Shown in pieces: positions 6,728 through 17,671 of a DNA stretch of 64,000 nt. A program made the translations under genes and the position numbers. How positions within the stretch are numbered: the first letter of the stretch is position 1; each line of letters begins with the position of its first letter. This stretch comes from Microbacterium sp. cx-55. Its GTDB lineage: Bacteria; Actinomycetota; Actinomycetes; Actinomycetales; Microbacteriaceae. The stretch is from the NCBI RefSeq assembly GCF_021117345.1, contig NZ_CP088261.1, positions 3,038,001 to 3,102,000 of the forward strand, given 5' to 3'. The notes beneath the pieces were generated by a model that searched no databases, was not told the origin of the DNA, and was given only the letters and a program-made list of their open reading frames with translations.

Positions 6728-8977
6728 ATGCTCAGCGAATCGCGCAGCGAGTTCGTCGGCCGCCGGGCCGAACTCGCGACGATCGGCGCGCTGCTGGGCG
6801 ACGCGCGACTCGTCACCCTCACCGGAGTCGGCGGCGTCGGGAAAACCCGCCTGGCCCTCCGCGCCGCCAACGAATACGCGCGTTCGCGTGAGGTGCTCAC
6901 CTGGTTCGTCGCCCTCGACACCCTGCAGGATCCGCAGCGGGTTCCGTTGACGGTTGCGCGCGCGCTCCCCCTCGGCGAGCATTCCGCGCGCGACCCGCTC
7001 GACTTCCTCGTCGACGTTCTCGCGGACACCCCCGCGATCGTCGTGCTCGACAACTGCGAGCACCTCATCGACGCCGTCTCCGCGTTCGCCGACGAGCTCC
7101 TGGATGCGGTTCCGGGCCTGACGATCCTCGCCACCAGCCGCCGGCGCCTCGATGTGGACGGCGAGCAGGTGTACGCGGTGCCGCCGCTCTCGCTGACAGA
7201 GGATTCGGCAGCGCCCTCGGATGCCGTCGCCCTGCTCCTCTCGCGCGCCCGCGCGGCGGATGCGGCGTTCGAGCTGGCGCCGCGGGAGTGGGCGGTGGCG
7301 GCGGAACTCTGCCGCGCGCTCGACGGCCTGCCGCTCGCGATCGAACTGGCGGCGACGCGCCTTCGCGCCCTCCCGCTGACCGACCTGCTGGGCCGCCTCT
7401 CGTCGAGATTCACGCTCCTGCGTGCGGCGGGGCGCTCGGCGGTCGCCCGGCAGCGCACCCTCCGCGCCGTCGTGGACTGGAGTTACGAGCTGTGCTCCCC
7501 CGAACAGCGCGCTCTCTGGGACGCGATGAGCGTCTTCCGCGGCCGCTTCGATCTCGCCGCCGCCGCGGCCGTCGCGGAGCGGCCCGAGGCCGAGGTGGTC
7601 GACATCCTCGACGACCTCGTGGCGCAGTCCGTCGTCGAGGCCGACCGCGAGAGCGGCGGATTCCGGATGCTGGAGACTATCCGCGCCTACGGACGCGAGC
7701 GTTCCGAAGAGCACGGAACGCGGCCCTCGCTGCTGCGGCGCCACCTCGACCACTATCGACGGCTCGCCGAGCGGTCCCACCGGGAGTGGTACGGACCGCA
7801 TCAACGGCAGATCATCGCCGCCCAGCGCGCCGATCGGGCTGAACTCCACGCCGCCCTCGCCACGGCCGTCGCCATCGACACGGACGCCGCGCTCGATCTC
7901 TTCGGCCGCCTGCGCTACCACTGGGGCGTGAGCGGTCTCCTCCCGGAAGGCCGGGCGTGGGCGACGCGGGTCCTCGGCCTGCCGGGCGGCGGATCGGTGG
8001 TGCGCACCCGGGCGCTGCTCACTGCCGCCTGGCTCTGTCTGCTGCAGGGAGATCTCGCCGAGGCCGACGAACTCCTGACCGAAGCCGAGCGGCTGGCTCC
8101 GAGCGCACCGCCCGCGGACGCGGCGCAGTTCGCGATCGAGGTGCATCGCTGGCGCGGTTCGCACGCCCTGTTCTCGGGTGATCCTCGGCGCGGGGCCGTC
8201 GAGTTCGCTCGGTCGATCCGGCTCGCGACCGACGCGGGCCATCCCGAGGAGGCCCTCCTCGCCCAGTTCCAGTTGACGACCGCCCGCTGTCATCTCGGCG
8301 AGCGGGGGGCCGGCGCGTCCGCGCAGGCGGCGGTTCGTCACGCCGAGGCGATCGGGGAGATGTGGATGCGGTCCCTCGCGATGTGGTCGCTCGCGCTCGC
8401 CGCGTTCTGCGACGGCGAACTGGACGAGGCCGAACGCTACGGTCGCGCCTCGCTGACCGCCGACGACGGGATCGACGACCCGGTCGGAGACTGCCTCGCG
8501 CTCGAGATCCTGAGCTGGATCGACGCCGCACGGGTGCCCACCGAGCGGTCCGCGGTGCTGCTGGGTGCCGCCCGCACCCGGTGGCGCCGGGTCGGCTCCG
8601 ACATCTCGCGGCTCGGCCCGCACCTGACCGCGCACCACGATCGCTGCCTCACGCAGGTGCGCGAATCGCTCGGCGAGCGCGCCTTCGAGCGGGCCGTGTC
8701 GGCGGGCGAGCAGCTCTCGCCCGCCGAGGCCGTGTCGTTCGCCGCATCCGCGCACGGCTCCGGCGCGCTCAGCGAACGGGAGTCCCAGGTGGCCGCCGGC
8801 ATCCACGCCGGACTCAGCAACCGGGAGATCGCCGACCGCCTGGTGCTCTCCATCCGCACGGTCGACACGCACGTGCAGCGCATCCTCGCGAAGCTCGGGT
8901 TCGGCTCCCGCACGCAGATCGCCGCGTGGTTCGAAGCGACCTCTCCGCCGCCCGTCGACACGCTCCGGATTACGTAG
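6728..8977 (+). CDS. LAL-type LuxR-family regulator (STAND ATPase plus C-terminal HTH)
   Basis: 749-residue signal-integrating ATPase regulator. Walker A GVGGVGKT at 33-40, a Walker B with IVVLDNCEH about 90 residues later, ATSRR sensor and GLPLAIELAATR motif define the NB-ARC/STAND core. The middle is an Ala/Leu-rich helical-repeat region. The C-terminus is a LuxR HTH (LSERESQVAAGIHAGLSNRE onwards). ATG 6728 is preceded at 5 nt by GAAGGAG, whereas longer readings have no ribosome site. Located head-on to the hydrolase/ALDH/ADH operon that starts 107 nt after its stop, it probably activates that operon. Effector unknown. Confidence 0.85.
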   Translation: MLSESRSEFVGRRAELATIGALLGDARLVTLTGVGGVGKTRLALRAANEYARSREVLTWFVALDTLQDPQRVPLTVARALPLGEHSARDPLDFLVDVLADTPAIVVLDNCEHLIDAVSAFADELLDAVPGLTILATSRRRLDVDGEQVYAVPPLSLTEDSAAPSDAVALLLSRARAADAAFELAPREWAVAAELCRALDGLPLAIELAATRLRALPLTDLLGRLSSRFTLLRAAGRSAVARQRTLRAVVDWSYELCSPEQRALWDAMSVFRGRFDLAAAAAVAERPEAEVVDILDDLVAQSVVEADRESGGFRMLETIRAYGRERSEEHGTRPSLLRRHLDHYRRLAERSHREWYGPHQRQIIAAQRADRAELHAALATAVAIDTDAALDLFGRLRYHWGVSGLLPEGRAWATRVLGLPGGGSVVRTRALLTAAWLCLLQGDLAEADELLTEAERLAPSAPPADAAQFAIEVHRWRGSHALFSGDPRRGAVEFARSIRLATDAGHPEEALLAQFQLTTARCHLGERGAGASAQAAVRHAEAIGEMWMRSLAMWSLALAAFCDGELDEAERYGRASLTADDGIDDPVGDCLALEILSWIDAARVPTERSAVLLGAARTRWRRVGSDISRLGPHLTAHHDRCLTQVRESLGERAFERAVSAGEQLSPAEAVSFAASAHGSGALSERESQVAAGIHAGLSNREIADRLVLSIRTVDTHVQRILAKLGFGSRTQIAAWFEATSPPPVDTLRIT

Positions 8978-8989
8978 TCCTACGGATAC
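8973..8989. promoter_or_regulatory. Palindrome overlapping the LAL gene end, upstream of the hydrolase operon
   Basis: CGTAG-TC-CTACG (8973-8984) is a perfect interrupted palindrome that overlaps the stop codon of the LAL gene. It is followed directly by CGGATAC (8983-8989), which also occurs in the inverted repeat at 6640-6646. Its position about 100 bp upstream of the hydrolase ATG suits an activator site. Assignment to the LAL regulator is inference. Confidence 0.35.
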
Positions 8990-9084
8990 CGCACAGCCGG
9001 ACGACGGCGGACACTGACCGAAGACATCGTCGTCATCGGACAGCCGGCTCGCGCCGCCCTCCGCGGATCAAGGAAGACCCGGCT

Positions 9085-9828
9085 ATGGAATCACGCCCGC
9101 ATATCGTTCTCGTTCACGGCGCCTGGGTGGGCGGATGGGAGTTCGCCGACATCATCCCGCTGCTGCAGCACGCGGGCTGGAGCATCGAGACCGTGGAGCT
9201 TCCGTCGACCGGATCCACGGGCACCATGAGCGCGGATGCGGACGCCGTCACCGCCGCCCTCGATCGGGCGCCCGGACCGGTGCTGCTGGTCGGCCACTCC
9301 TACGGCGGGGTGCCCGTGACGCAGGCGGGCGACCACCGCGCCGTCGCCGGCATCGTGTACGTCGCTGCGTTCGCCCTGGAGCAGAACGAGAGCGTGCAGA
9401 GCGCGCTCGGAGGCGAGCTGCCCGGGGTCTGGAGCGCCGCCGAAGGACAGGTAAGGCTCGGCGCCGACCGCGCGGCACTCGTCGCGCTCGTGTCGACCGG
9501 ACTGCCGCCCGGCACGCCGCCCGCGGTCGGAGAACAGCTGGCCGACATGTTCCGCCCGCAGTCGCTCGCCTCGCTCACCGAACCCGTGCGCTCGGTCGCC
9601 TGGCGGACGAAGCCCAGCTGGTACGTCCTCACCGAGAACGACGACCTCGTCCCGCCGGATTTCCAGAGATCCCTCGCCGAGCGCGCTGGCGCTGAGATCA
9701 TCCGCGTCCCCACCGGGCACGCGCCCTTCCAGGAGGCCCCGGCGGACTTCGTCGCGGTCATCGAACGGATTGCGGCGGAGTTGCCGCAATCGACCCCGAA
9801 CACCCCCCACCCGAGGAGCGAACAATGA
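9085..9828 (+). CDS. Alpha/beta-hydrolase
   Basis: 247-residue serine hydrolase of the alpha/beta fold. HGAWVGGW near residue 10 forms the oxyanion region, GHSYGG carries the nucleophilic Ser, and TGHAPF near the C-terminus supplies the catalytic His; an acid lies in NDDLVPP. ATG 9085 is preceded by AAGGAAG. The gene overlaps the next aldehyde dehydrogenase by ATGA, so it is the first gene of an operon with ALDH and alcohol dehydrogenase. It probably cleaves an ester or C-C bond to release an alcohol or aldehyde handled by the next two enzymes. The family includes esterases and ring-fission hydrolases, so the exact reaction is open. Confidence 0.8.
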   Translation: MESRPHIVLVHGAWVGGWEFADIIPLLQHAGWSIETVELPSTGSTGTMSADADAVTAALDRAPGPVLLVGHSYGGVPVTQAGDHRAVAGIVYVAAFALEQNESVQSALGGELPGVWSAAEGQVRLGADRAALVALVSTGLPPGTPPAVGEQLADMFRPQSLASLTEPVRSVAWRTKPSWYVLTENDDLVPPDFQRSLAERAGAEIIRVPTGHAPFQEAPADFVAVIERIAAELPQSTPNTPHPRSEQ

Positions 9829-11321
9829 CGATCACTCACCCCGCATCCACCGACGAGGCCACCGCCTTCTCGCCCGGCCGACTGTTCATCGACGGCGTCT
9901 GGCGGGAGGCATCCGACGGCGGCCGCACCGACATCATCGCGCCGGCGACCGGTCAGAAGATCACCGATGTCGCCCGCGCGACCGTGCAGGACGTCGACGA
10001 CGCGGTCGCCGCCGCCCGGCGCGCGTTCGACTCGGGAATCTGGTCGGGCCTGTCCAGCCGGGAACGCGCCCGCATCCTGCAGCGGGCGTACGACCTCATC
10101 CGCGAGCGCAGCGAAGATCTCGCGCAGGCCGAGAGCATTGACGTCGGCAAGCCGATCATGCTCGCCCGGGTCGTCGACGTGAACAACGCCGCAGAGCTCT
10201 ACGAGTACTACGCGAGCCTCGGTCATCACCTGGACGGCGAGGTGCGCGAGATCACCGCGGACGCGCACGCCTTCGTCACGAACGAGCCGTACGGGGTGGT
10301 GGCGGCCATCACCCCGTTCAACTTCCCGCTCATCCTGTCGAGCTCGAAGATCGCCCCCGCCCTCATCGCCGGGAACACGATCGTGCACAAGCCGGCGGGC
10401 GAGACGCCGCTCTCGGCGCTGCTGATCGCCGACATCCTGCACGAGGCCGGTGTGCCCGCCGGAGTGTTCAACGTCGTCACCGGGTCCGGTGCGACGATCG
10501 GCGATCACCTCGTCGGACACCCCGACGTCGACAAGGTCGCGTTCACCGGGTCGACCGAGATCGGCGCCCACGCCGCGGCACTGGCCGGGCAGACGCGCAA
10601 GCCCTTCACCGCCGAGCTCGGCGGGAACGCGGCCAACATCCTGTTCGCCGACGCCGACCTCGATACCGCCATCCACACGATCATCTCTGCTTTCGTGTTC
10701 AACGCTGGCCAGTTCTGCATGGCAGGACCCCGGCTGCTCGTCGAGCGGCCGCTGTACGAAACCGTGCTCGGCATCCTCGAGCAGGCGGTGCCGCACGTCC
10801 CGTTCGGCGACATCACCGATCCCGACACGGTCATCGGGCCGCTCGCCAGCCGCGTGCAGCTCGAGAAGGTCCGCGACATGGTCGACCGGGCGCGCGCGGC
10901 CGGCGCACGGGTCGTCACGGGTGGTGCGCCCGTGCCGCGGGACGGCGGGTTCTTTTACGCCCCGACCGTGCTCGCCGACGTCGCCGCCGATGCCGAGATC
11001 GTGATCGAGGAGGTGTTCGGTCCCGTGCTGACGGTGCAGCCCTTCGACACCGAGGACGAAGCCATCGCCCTCGCGAACGGCACCCGTTACGGCCTGGCGA
11101 GCGGCATCCAGACCTCGGATCTGGCCAAGGCCCACCGGGTCGCCCGCCGCCTCCACGCCGGCATCACCTGGGTCAACGGATGGGCGATCCTCGACCCGGC
11201 GATCTCGTTCGGCGGGGTCAAGGATTCCGGCTGGGGCCGGGAGGGCGGCCCGGAGGCGATGGCGTCGTACCAGAAGTCGCACTCCATCGTCATCAACCTC
11301 GCCCAGGGCGTCGGCCGATGA
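9825..11321 (+). CDS. NAD(P)-dependent aldehyde dehydrogenase
   Basis: 498 residues, normal ALDH length. Oxidises an aldehyde to the acid. The NAD-binding PFNFPL segment, FTGSTEIG motif, general base Glu in ELGGN and catalytic Cys in FNAGQFCMAGPR are all present, with FGPVLTV and SFGGVKDSGWGRE at the C-terminal end. It starts inside the hydrolase stop (ATGA) and ends overlapping the next ADH start (ATGA), a strictly coupled three-gene unit. Context suggests an aromatic or alkenyl aldehyde; sequence alone does not fix the substrate. Confidence 0.9.
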   Translation: MTITHPASTDEATAFSPGRLFIDGVWREASDGGRTDIIAPATGQKITDVARATVQDVDDAVAAARRAFDSGIWSGLSSRERARILQRAYDLIRERSEDLAQAESIDVGKPIMLARVVDVNNAAELYEYYASLGHHLDGEVREITADAHAFVTNEPYGVVAAITPFNFPLILSSSKIAPALIAGNTIVHKPAGETPLSALLIADILHEAGVPAGVFNVVTGSGATIGDHLVGHPDVDKVAFTGSTEIGAHAAALAGQTRKPFTAELGGNAANILFADADLDTAIHTIISAFVFNAGQFCMAGPRLLVERPLYETVLGILEQAVPHVPFGDITDPDTVIGPLASRVQLEKVRDMVDRARAAGARVVTGGAPVPRDGGFFYAPTVLADVAADAEIVIEEVFGPVLTVQPFDTEDEAIALANGTRYGLASGIQTSDLAKAHRVARRLHAGITWVNGWAILDPAISFGGVKDSGWGREGGPEAMASYQKSHSIVINLAQGVGR

Positions 11322-12415
11322 CGGCGGGGCGCGCGGCGGTCCTCGAGAACGGAGCGCTGACGGTCGCCGACGTCGAGTACGGACGCCCCGGTCACGGCGA
11401 GGTGCGCGTGCGACTGGTCGCGAGCGGCCTGTGCCACACGGATCTCGGCGTCATCGCCGGCGGCATCCCGTTTCCATCCCCCGGGGTCATCGGGCACGAG
11501 GGCGGCGGCATCGTCGACGAGGTCGGGGCGGGGGTGACGCAGATCACGGTCGGTGACAAGGTGCTCCTGAGTTTCACGTCGTGCGGTGCGTGCGCCGGAT
11601 GCGACACGGGCCACCCCGCGTACTGCGAGACCTGGCAACCGCGCAACCTGTTCGGGCTCCTGCGCGGCGAGGACTCCGGAGTTATCACCCGCGACGGTGC
11701 GCCGATCTCCGGCCACTTCTTCGGTCAGTCCTCGTTCGGCACCTACGCGATCGCCGATGAGCGGTCGCTCGTGAAGGTCGGGGCAGACGCCGACCTCGCT
11801 GTGCTCGCGCCGCTCGGTTGCGGGGTGCTCACGGGCTTCGGGTCGATGTGGAACGTGCTCGATCCCGGCACGAGCGACACCGTCGCCGTGTACGGCACCG
11901 GTGCGGTGGGGCTCTCCGCCGTCATGGCGGCCGCGGATCGGCATCCGGCGGCGATCGTCGCGATCGACCTCGTGGACGAGCGGCTCGCCCTCGCGCGACG
12001 ACTCGGCGCCACCCACACGATCAACCCGGGCACGGAGAACGTAGCCGAGCGGCTGGCGGAGATCACCGGCGGGCACGGCATCGATCTGAGCTTCGACACC
12101 ACGGCGAACCCGCGGGTCGCCCGCGGGGCTCTGGATGCGGCCGCCATCCGGGGCACCGTGCTCGTCTGCGGCGCGCCGCCCCCGGGCACGGAGATCCTCG
12201 TCGACATCCAGGGCATCCTGACGGGCAAGGTGCTTCGCGGTGTCACGATGGGCGACACCGTGCCGCAGGAGCTCATCCCCCGCCTCGCGGCCCTGCACGC
12301 CGAGGGGCGCCTGCCCCTGGAGGAACTCGAGAAGACATACGCACTCGACGACATCGACCAGGCCGTCGCCGACATGCACCACGGCGTGACGGTGAAACCG
12401 GTCATCGTCTACTGA
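11318..12415 (+). CDS. Zinc-dependent alcohol dehydrogenase, aryl-alcohol type
   Basis: 365-residue medium-chain dehydrogenase converting an alcohol to an aldehyde with NAD(P). The catalytic-zinc ligands are the Cys of SGLCHTD and the His of GHEGGG. The four structural-zinc cysteines lie in CGACAGCDTGHPAYC. The dinucleotide site is GTGAVGLSAV. ATG 11318 overlaps the ALDH stop by 4 nt; longer in-frame readings would overlap the ALDH. The arrangement of a class III/XylB-like ADH next to an ALDH points to stepwise oxidation of an aryl or allylic alcohol, consistent with the flavoprotein at 3666. A terminator hairpin follows at once. Confidence 0.88.
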   Translation: MTAGRAAVLENGALTVADVEYGRPGHGEVRVRLVASGLCHTDLGVIAGGIPFPSPGVIGHEGGGIVDEVGAGVTQITVGDKVLLSFTSCGACAGCDTGHPAYCETWQPRNLFGLLRGEDSGVITRDGAPISGHFFGQSSFGTYAIADERSLVKVGADADLAVLAPLGCGVLTGFGSMWNVLDPGTSDTVAVYGTGAVGLSAVMAAADRHPAAIVAIDLVDERLALARRLGATHTINPGTENVAERLAEITGGHGIDLSFDTTANPRVARGALDAAAIRGTVLVCGAPPPGTEILVDIQGILTGKVLRGVTMGDTVPQELIPRLAALHAEGRLPLEELEKTYALDDIDQAVADMHHGVTVKPVIVY

Positions 12416-12417
12416 GT

Positions 12418-12447
12418 CGTGGGGGCCACAGCGATGCGGCCCCCACG
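12418..12447 (+). terminator. Terminator hairpin after the hydrolase-ALDH-ADH operon
   Basis: Perfect 10-bp arms CGTGGGGGCC (12418-12427) and GGCCCCCACG (12438-12447) with a 10-nt loop begin 3 nt after the ADH stop. The stem is GC-rich and lacks a T-run, as is common for actinobacterial terminators. The next 160 bp to the following ALDH gene contain no recognised gene. Confidence 0.6.
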
Positions 12448-12607
12448 CGGACGGTTGTGGACACGGCGCCCAGCGCACACAATCAACCGTAACGGCCCGC
12501 TCATCGTCGATGCGAGGGCCGTGAACGATCGTCGTCGCACACAGGGGTGCACACCCGCTCGCCCCCGACGAACGCAACGCTTCACAACACGATTCACAGA
12601 GAGGTGA

Positions 12608-14113
12608 ATGTCGATGACCGACAACGTTCTTACCGCCGCCGGAGTGCGGACGGGTCTCTACATCGGAGGGGAGGAGCGGTTCACCGAGAACACGCTCGAC
12701 ATCGTCGACCCCGCACAGCCGGGCACGATCGTCGGACGAGCGGCCGCCGCATCCGCCGATGATGTGACGGATGCGGTCGCCGCCGCGAAGTCCGCCTACC
12801 CGGCCTGGTCGGCGCTCGGGGCGACCGAGCGCGCACGCCTGATGACCGAGGCGATCGCCGGAATCGCGGACGACCGCGACGAGGATGCGGCGATCCTCTC
12901 GCAGGAGAACGGCAAGGTGAGATTCGAGGCGTGGGTCGACGCCCTCGTCTTCGAGATCCGCTGGAACCTCGCCCTCATGCTGGCCGCCGAGGTCGACACG
13001 AGCAAGACCCTGCCGGTCGTTCCGGGCGCGATCCCGGTCTCGACCGAGGTCGCGTACCAGTCGCTCGGGGTGGTCACGGTGATCGTGCCGTTCAACTGGC
13101 CCATCGCCATCCTGGGCGCCGCGCTCCCGCATGCTCTGCTCGCCGGCAACACCGCCATCGTGAAGCCGCCGCCCTCCGCACCGCTCGCGACCGCGCGCCT
13201 CGTGCAGCGCATCGCCGAGAAGCTTCCCGCCGGTGTGCTGAACATCGTGACGGGTCGCGACGAGAACATGGCCGCCCTCATCCAGAACACGGATGTGGCG
13301 AAGGTCTGCTTCACGGGAAGCGTGAACGGCGGAAAACGCATCATGGAGATGGCGTCGAAGAGCCTCACCCGGGTGACGCTCGAGCTCGGCGGCAACGATG
13401 CGGCGGTGTTCCTCGAGGACGCGATCCTCGATGATGCGCACCTGGACCGACTCTTCGCGGCCGTGTACGACACGACCGGCCAGATCTGCATGAATGCGAA
13501 GCGGGTGTTCGCCCACCGCTCCCGGATCGACGAGGTCGTCGCGGGGCTGTCCGCGCGCCTGGAGAAGGTCGTGATCGGTCACGGGCTCGCCGAGGGCACC
13601 ACGATGGGCCCGCTGCACCAGCCCGCGCAGAAGGCGTTCGTCGAAGACCTCATCCGGGAGGCGAAGGACGCCGGAGCCGACGTGCGCGAGTTCGGCGAGC
13701 TGCCTGGCGGCGACCTGGCGGACGGCAACTTCCTGCGCCCCGCGATCGTCGTCGACCCGCCTCTCACGCTGCGCGTGGTGACGCAGGAGCAGTTCGGCCC
13801 GGTCATCCCCATCATCCCGTTCGACACCGAGGAGGATGCGGTGCGCCTCGCGAACGATACCTGGGGAGGCCTCTGCGGATCGGTGTGGACGGCCGACCCG
13901 GCCGCGGCGCACCGCGTCGGCAGTCAGCTCGAGTGCGGCTACGTCTGGGTCAACGACCACGGCGCCACCCGCCTCGATCTGCGGGCGCCGTTCGGCGGCG
14001 TGAAGCAGTCCGGGTTCGGGCGGGAGCAGGGCATCGAGGGCGTCCGCGCCTTCCAGGACACCCGCTCGATCGCGACGATCGACCCGGAGGCGCTCGCCGC
14101 CATGGCGCACTAG
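12608..14113 (+). CDS. Aldehyde dehydrogenase, vanillin/aryl-aldehyde dehydrogenase-like
   Basis: 501 residues. PFNWPIA, FTGSVNGGK, general base in LELGGND and catalytic Cys in TGQICMNAKRV identify an active ALDH; the C-terminal APFGGVKQSGFGRE is intact. GAGAGG lies 10 nt before ATG 12608 (a second ATG two codons later is possible). It stands alone between the ADH terminator and the metF operon. Its position next to O-demethylation genes makes a vanillin or syringaldehyde-type substrate attractive, giving the acids that LigM/DesA enzymes demethylate. That substrate assignment is inference. Confidence 0.87.
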   Translation: MSMTDNVLTAAGVRTGLYIGGEERFTENTLDIVDPAQPGTIVGRAAAASADDVTDAVAAAKSAYPAWSALGATERARLMTEAIAGIADDRDEDAAILSQENGKVRFEAWVDALVFEIRWNLALMLAAEVDTSKTLPVVPGAIPVSTEVAYQSLGVVTVIVPFNWPIAILGAALPHALLAGNTAIVKPPPSAPLATARLVQRIAEKLPAGVLNIVTGRDENMAALIQNTDVAKVCFTGSVNGGKRIMEMASKSLTRVTLELGGNDAAVFLEDAILDDAHLDRLFAAVYDTTGQICMNAKRVFAHRSRIDEVVAGLSARLEKVVIGHGLAEGTTMGPLHQPAQKAFVEDLIREAKDAGADVREFGELPGGDLADGNFLRPAIVVDPPLTLRVVTQEQFGPVIPIIPFDTEEDAVRLANDTWGGLCGSVWTADPAAAHRVGSQLECGYVWVNDHGATRLDLRAPFGGVKQSGFGREQGIEGVRAFQDTRSIATIDPEALAAMAH

Positions 14114-14164
14114 CACCGCCGCCGCATCCGCATCCGCATCCGTCCGTCTCCGCCCGTCCCCTGA

Positions 14165-14237
14165 CCGCGAGACTGCACTGGGGCGGCGAGACGTTGGTCG
14201 AGAACCAACGTCTCGCCGCCCCACTGCTGTTTCGCGG
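14165..14237. repeat. 73-bp palindromic element, type A copy 1
   Basis: Near-perfect palindrome centred at 14201. The inner 20-bp arms are TGGGGCGGCGAGACGTTGGT (14179-14198) and its exact complement (14204-14223). The outer arms begin CCGCGAGAC and end in CGCGG. Two GAGAC boxes per arm are spaced exactly 19 nt (14169 and 14188). It lies between the ALDH gene and the metF promoter. The same design and length recur at 40028 and 54047 (type A) and at 19729, 50022 and 59097 (type B). Confidence 0.85.
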
Positions 14238-14276
14238 GTGAGGAGGAGCCCCGGGTTCCGTTCAGCGGAATACCTC

Positions 14277-14305
14277 TTGCCAATACCTATCGACATAGGT
14301 ACTGT
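14277..14305 (+). promoter_or_regulatory. Promoter of the metF-purU-ligM-padR-folE operon with embedded operator
   Basis: TTGCCA (14277-14282), 17-nt spacer and TACTGT (14300-14305) form a strong promoter. The spacer is occupied by the inverted repeat TACCTAT-CGAC-ATAGGTA (14284-14301), placed exactly between the two boxes and touching the -10. A protein bound here would block RNA polymerase. The PadR-type repressor encoded inside this operon (17672) is the leading candidate; the GntR/VanR-like protein at 19034 is the alternative. The metF GTG follows 55 nt downstream. Confidence 0.7.
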
Positions 14306-14359
14306 CCATTTCAGAGGCGCGATGATGCGTCCCCCTGAGAGCGGAAAGGACCTCGATCA

Positions 14360-15235
14360 GTGGCCCAGAACTCCCCCGCGTCGAATGACGCCGCATCCCT
14401 CCGACTCGTCGATGACTTCTCGCTGGAGATGACCGGCAAAGACATCCCCGGACTCGAAGAGGCCCGGCACGCGATCCCCGCCGGAACCAAGATCAACGTC
14501 ACGTTCCTCGGCAACGAAGACCTCGACATGCGGATCGCGGCGGCCAAGGCCGTGAAGGAGATGGGTTTCATCCCGGTCCCCCACGTCTCCGCTCGGCGAC
14601 TCTCCTCCGAGGGCCAGCTCGAAGAGTTCCTCGGCCGCCTCCAGGAGGTCGGCGCGAGCGAGCACGTCTTCGCCGTCGGCGGCGACCCGGCCGAGCCCGA
14701 GGGCCCGTACCCCGACTCGCTCTCGGTCATCCGCTCCGGCATCCTGGAGCGCTTCGGCGTCAAGGAGGTATCCATCGCGGGGTACCCCGAAGGTCACCCC
14801 GACATCCCCAGCGACGTGCTGTGGCGTCACCTCGAAGACAAGTCGGCGGCGCTGAAGGAGCGCGGACTGGATGCGGTCATCCTCACGCAGTTCGCCTTCG
14901 ACACCGACCCGGTCACGGCCTGGGTGAAGAGCGTCCGCGACCGCGGCATCGACACCGAGATCCGCATCGGCACCCCCGGCCCCGCGGGCATCAAGCGCCT
15001 CATCGGCTTCGCCCGCCGCTTCGGCGTCGGCGCGAACGCGATGATCGTGAAGAAGTACGGCTTCTCGCTCACGAACCTCATGGGCACCGCCGGACCCGAT
15101 CGATTCGTCACCGACCTCGCTGCGCTGCTCGCGCAGGACCCCGCCTCGGGAAGTGTCAAACTGCATTTCTACACATTCGGCGGACTGCTCGCGACCTCAC
15201 AGTGGGCGCGGGACTACGTCGCCGCCCGCGCCTGA
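14360..15235 (+). CDS. metF: 5,10-Methylenetetrahydrofolate reductase (MetF family), catabolic copy
   Basis: 291-residue flavoprotein of the MTHFR TIM-barrel family. The segment INVTFLGNEDLDMRIAAAKA, the conserved PVPHVSARRL strand and FAVGGDPAEPEGPYPDSL fit the family. It normally interconverts 5-methyl- and 5,10-methylene-THF. Here it heads an operon with a THF-dependent O-demethylase, so it most likely runs in the oxidative direction to recover THF from the 5-methyl-THF made in demethylation, as metF beside ligM does in Sphingobium SYK-6 (established). The start is GTG 14360, about 10 nt after GAAAGGA. It is probably distinct from a housekeeping biosynthetic MetF elsewhere. Confidence 0.88.
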   Translation: MAQNSPASNDAASLRLVDDFSLEMTGKDIPGLEEARHAIPAGTKINVTFLGNEDLDMRIAAAKAVKEMGFIPVPHVSARRLSSEGQLEEFLGRLQEVGASEHVFAVGGDPAEPEGPYPDSLSVIRSGILERFGVKEVSIAGYPEGHPDIPSDVLWRHLEDKSAALKERGLDAVILTQFAFDTDPVTAWVKSVRDRGIDTEIRIGTPGPAGIKRLIGFARRFGVGANAMIVKKYGFSLTNLMGTAGPDRFVTDLAALLAQDPASGSVKLHFYTFGGLLATSQWARDYVAARA

Positions 15236-17599
<2,364 letters not shown>

Positions 17600-17604
17600 A
17601 CCGT

Positions 17605-17642
17605 ACGGAGGGGTCCGGGACGACGCTCCCGGGCCCCTCCGT
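17605..17642 (+). terminator. Hairpin between ligM and padR (attenuator or partial terminator)
   Basis: Sixteen-base-pair stem: ACGGAGGGGTCCGGGA (17605-17620) with TCCCGGGCCCCTCCGT (17627-17642), one G-U in RNA, 6-nt loop, followed by CTT. It starts 5 nt after the ligM stop. It should limit read-through into padR and folE, setting high enzyme and low regulator expression. Confidence 0.6.
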
Positions 17643-17671
17643 CTTACCCGCGGCACCGCCGAGAGGAACCC

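Noticed and set aside
6665..8872. A 735-codon minus-strand frame under the LAL regulator
   Set aside because: Antisense shadow of a gene with clear Walker and HTH motifs; composition is Arg/Gly/Glu-biased and no family is recognisable.
11087..14296. A 1069-codon open frame on the minus strand opposite the ALDH/ADH genes
   Set aside because: It is the antisense shadow of three well-supported plus-strand enzymes; its product is Arg/His/Asp-rich with no domain, as expected of high-GC antisense frames.
14238..14359. A THF riboswitch ahead of metF or folE
   Set aside because: Attractive by context, but the leader is short, contains a plain promoter and operator, and shows no matching structure.
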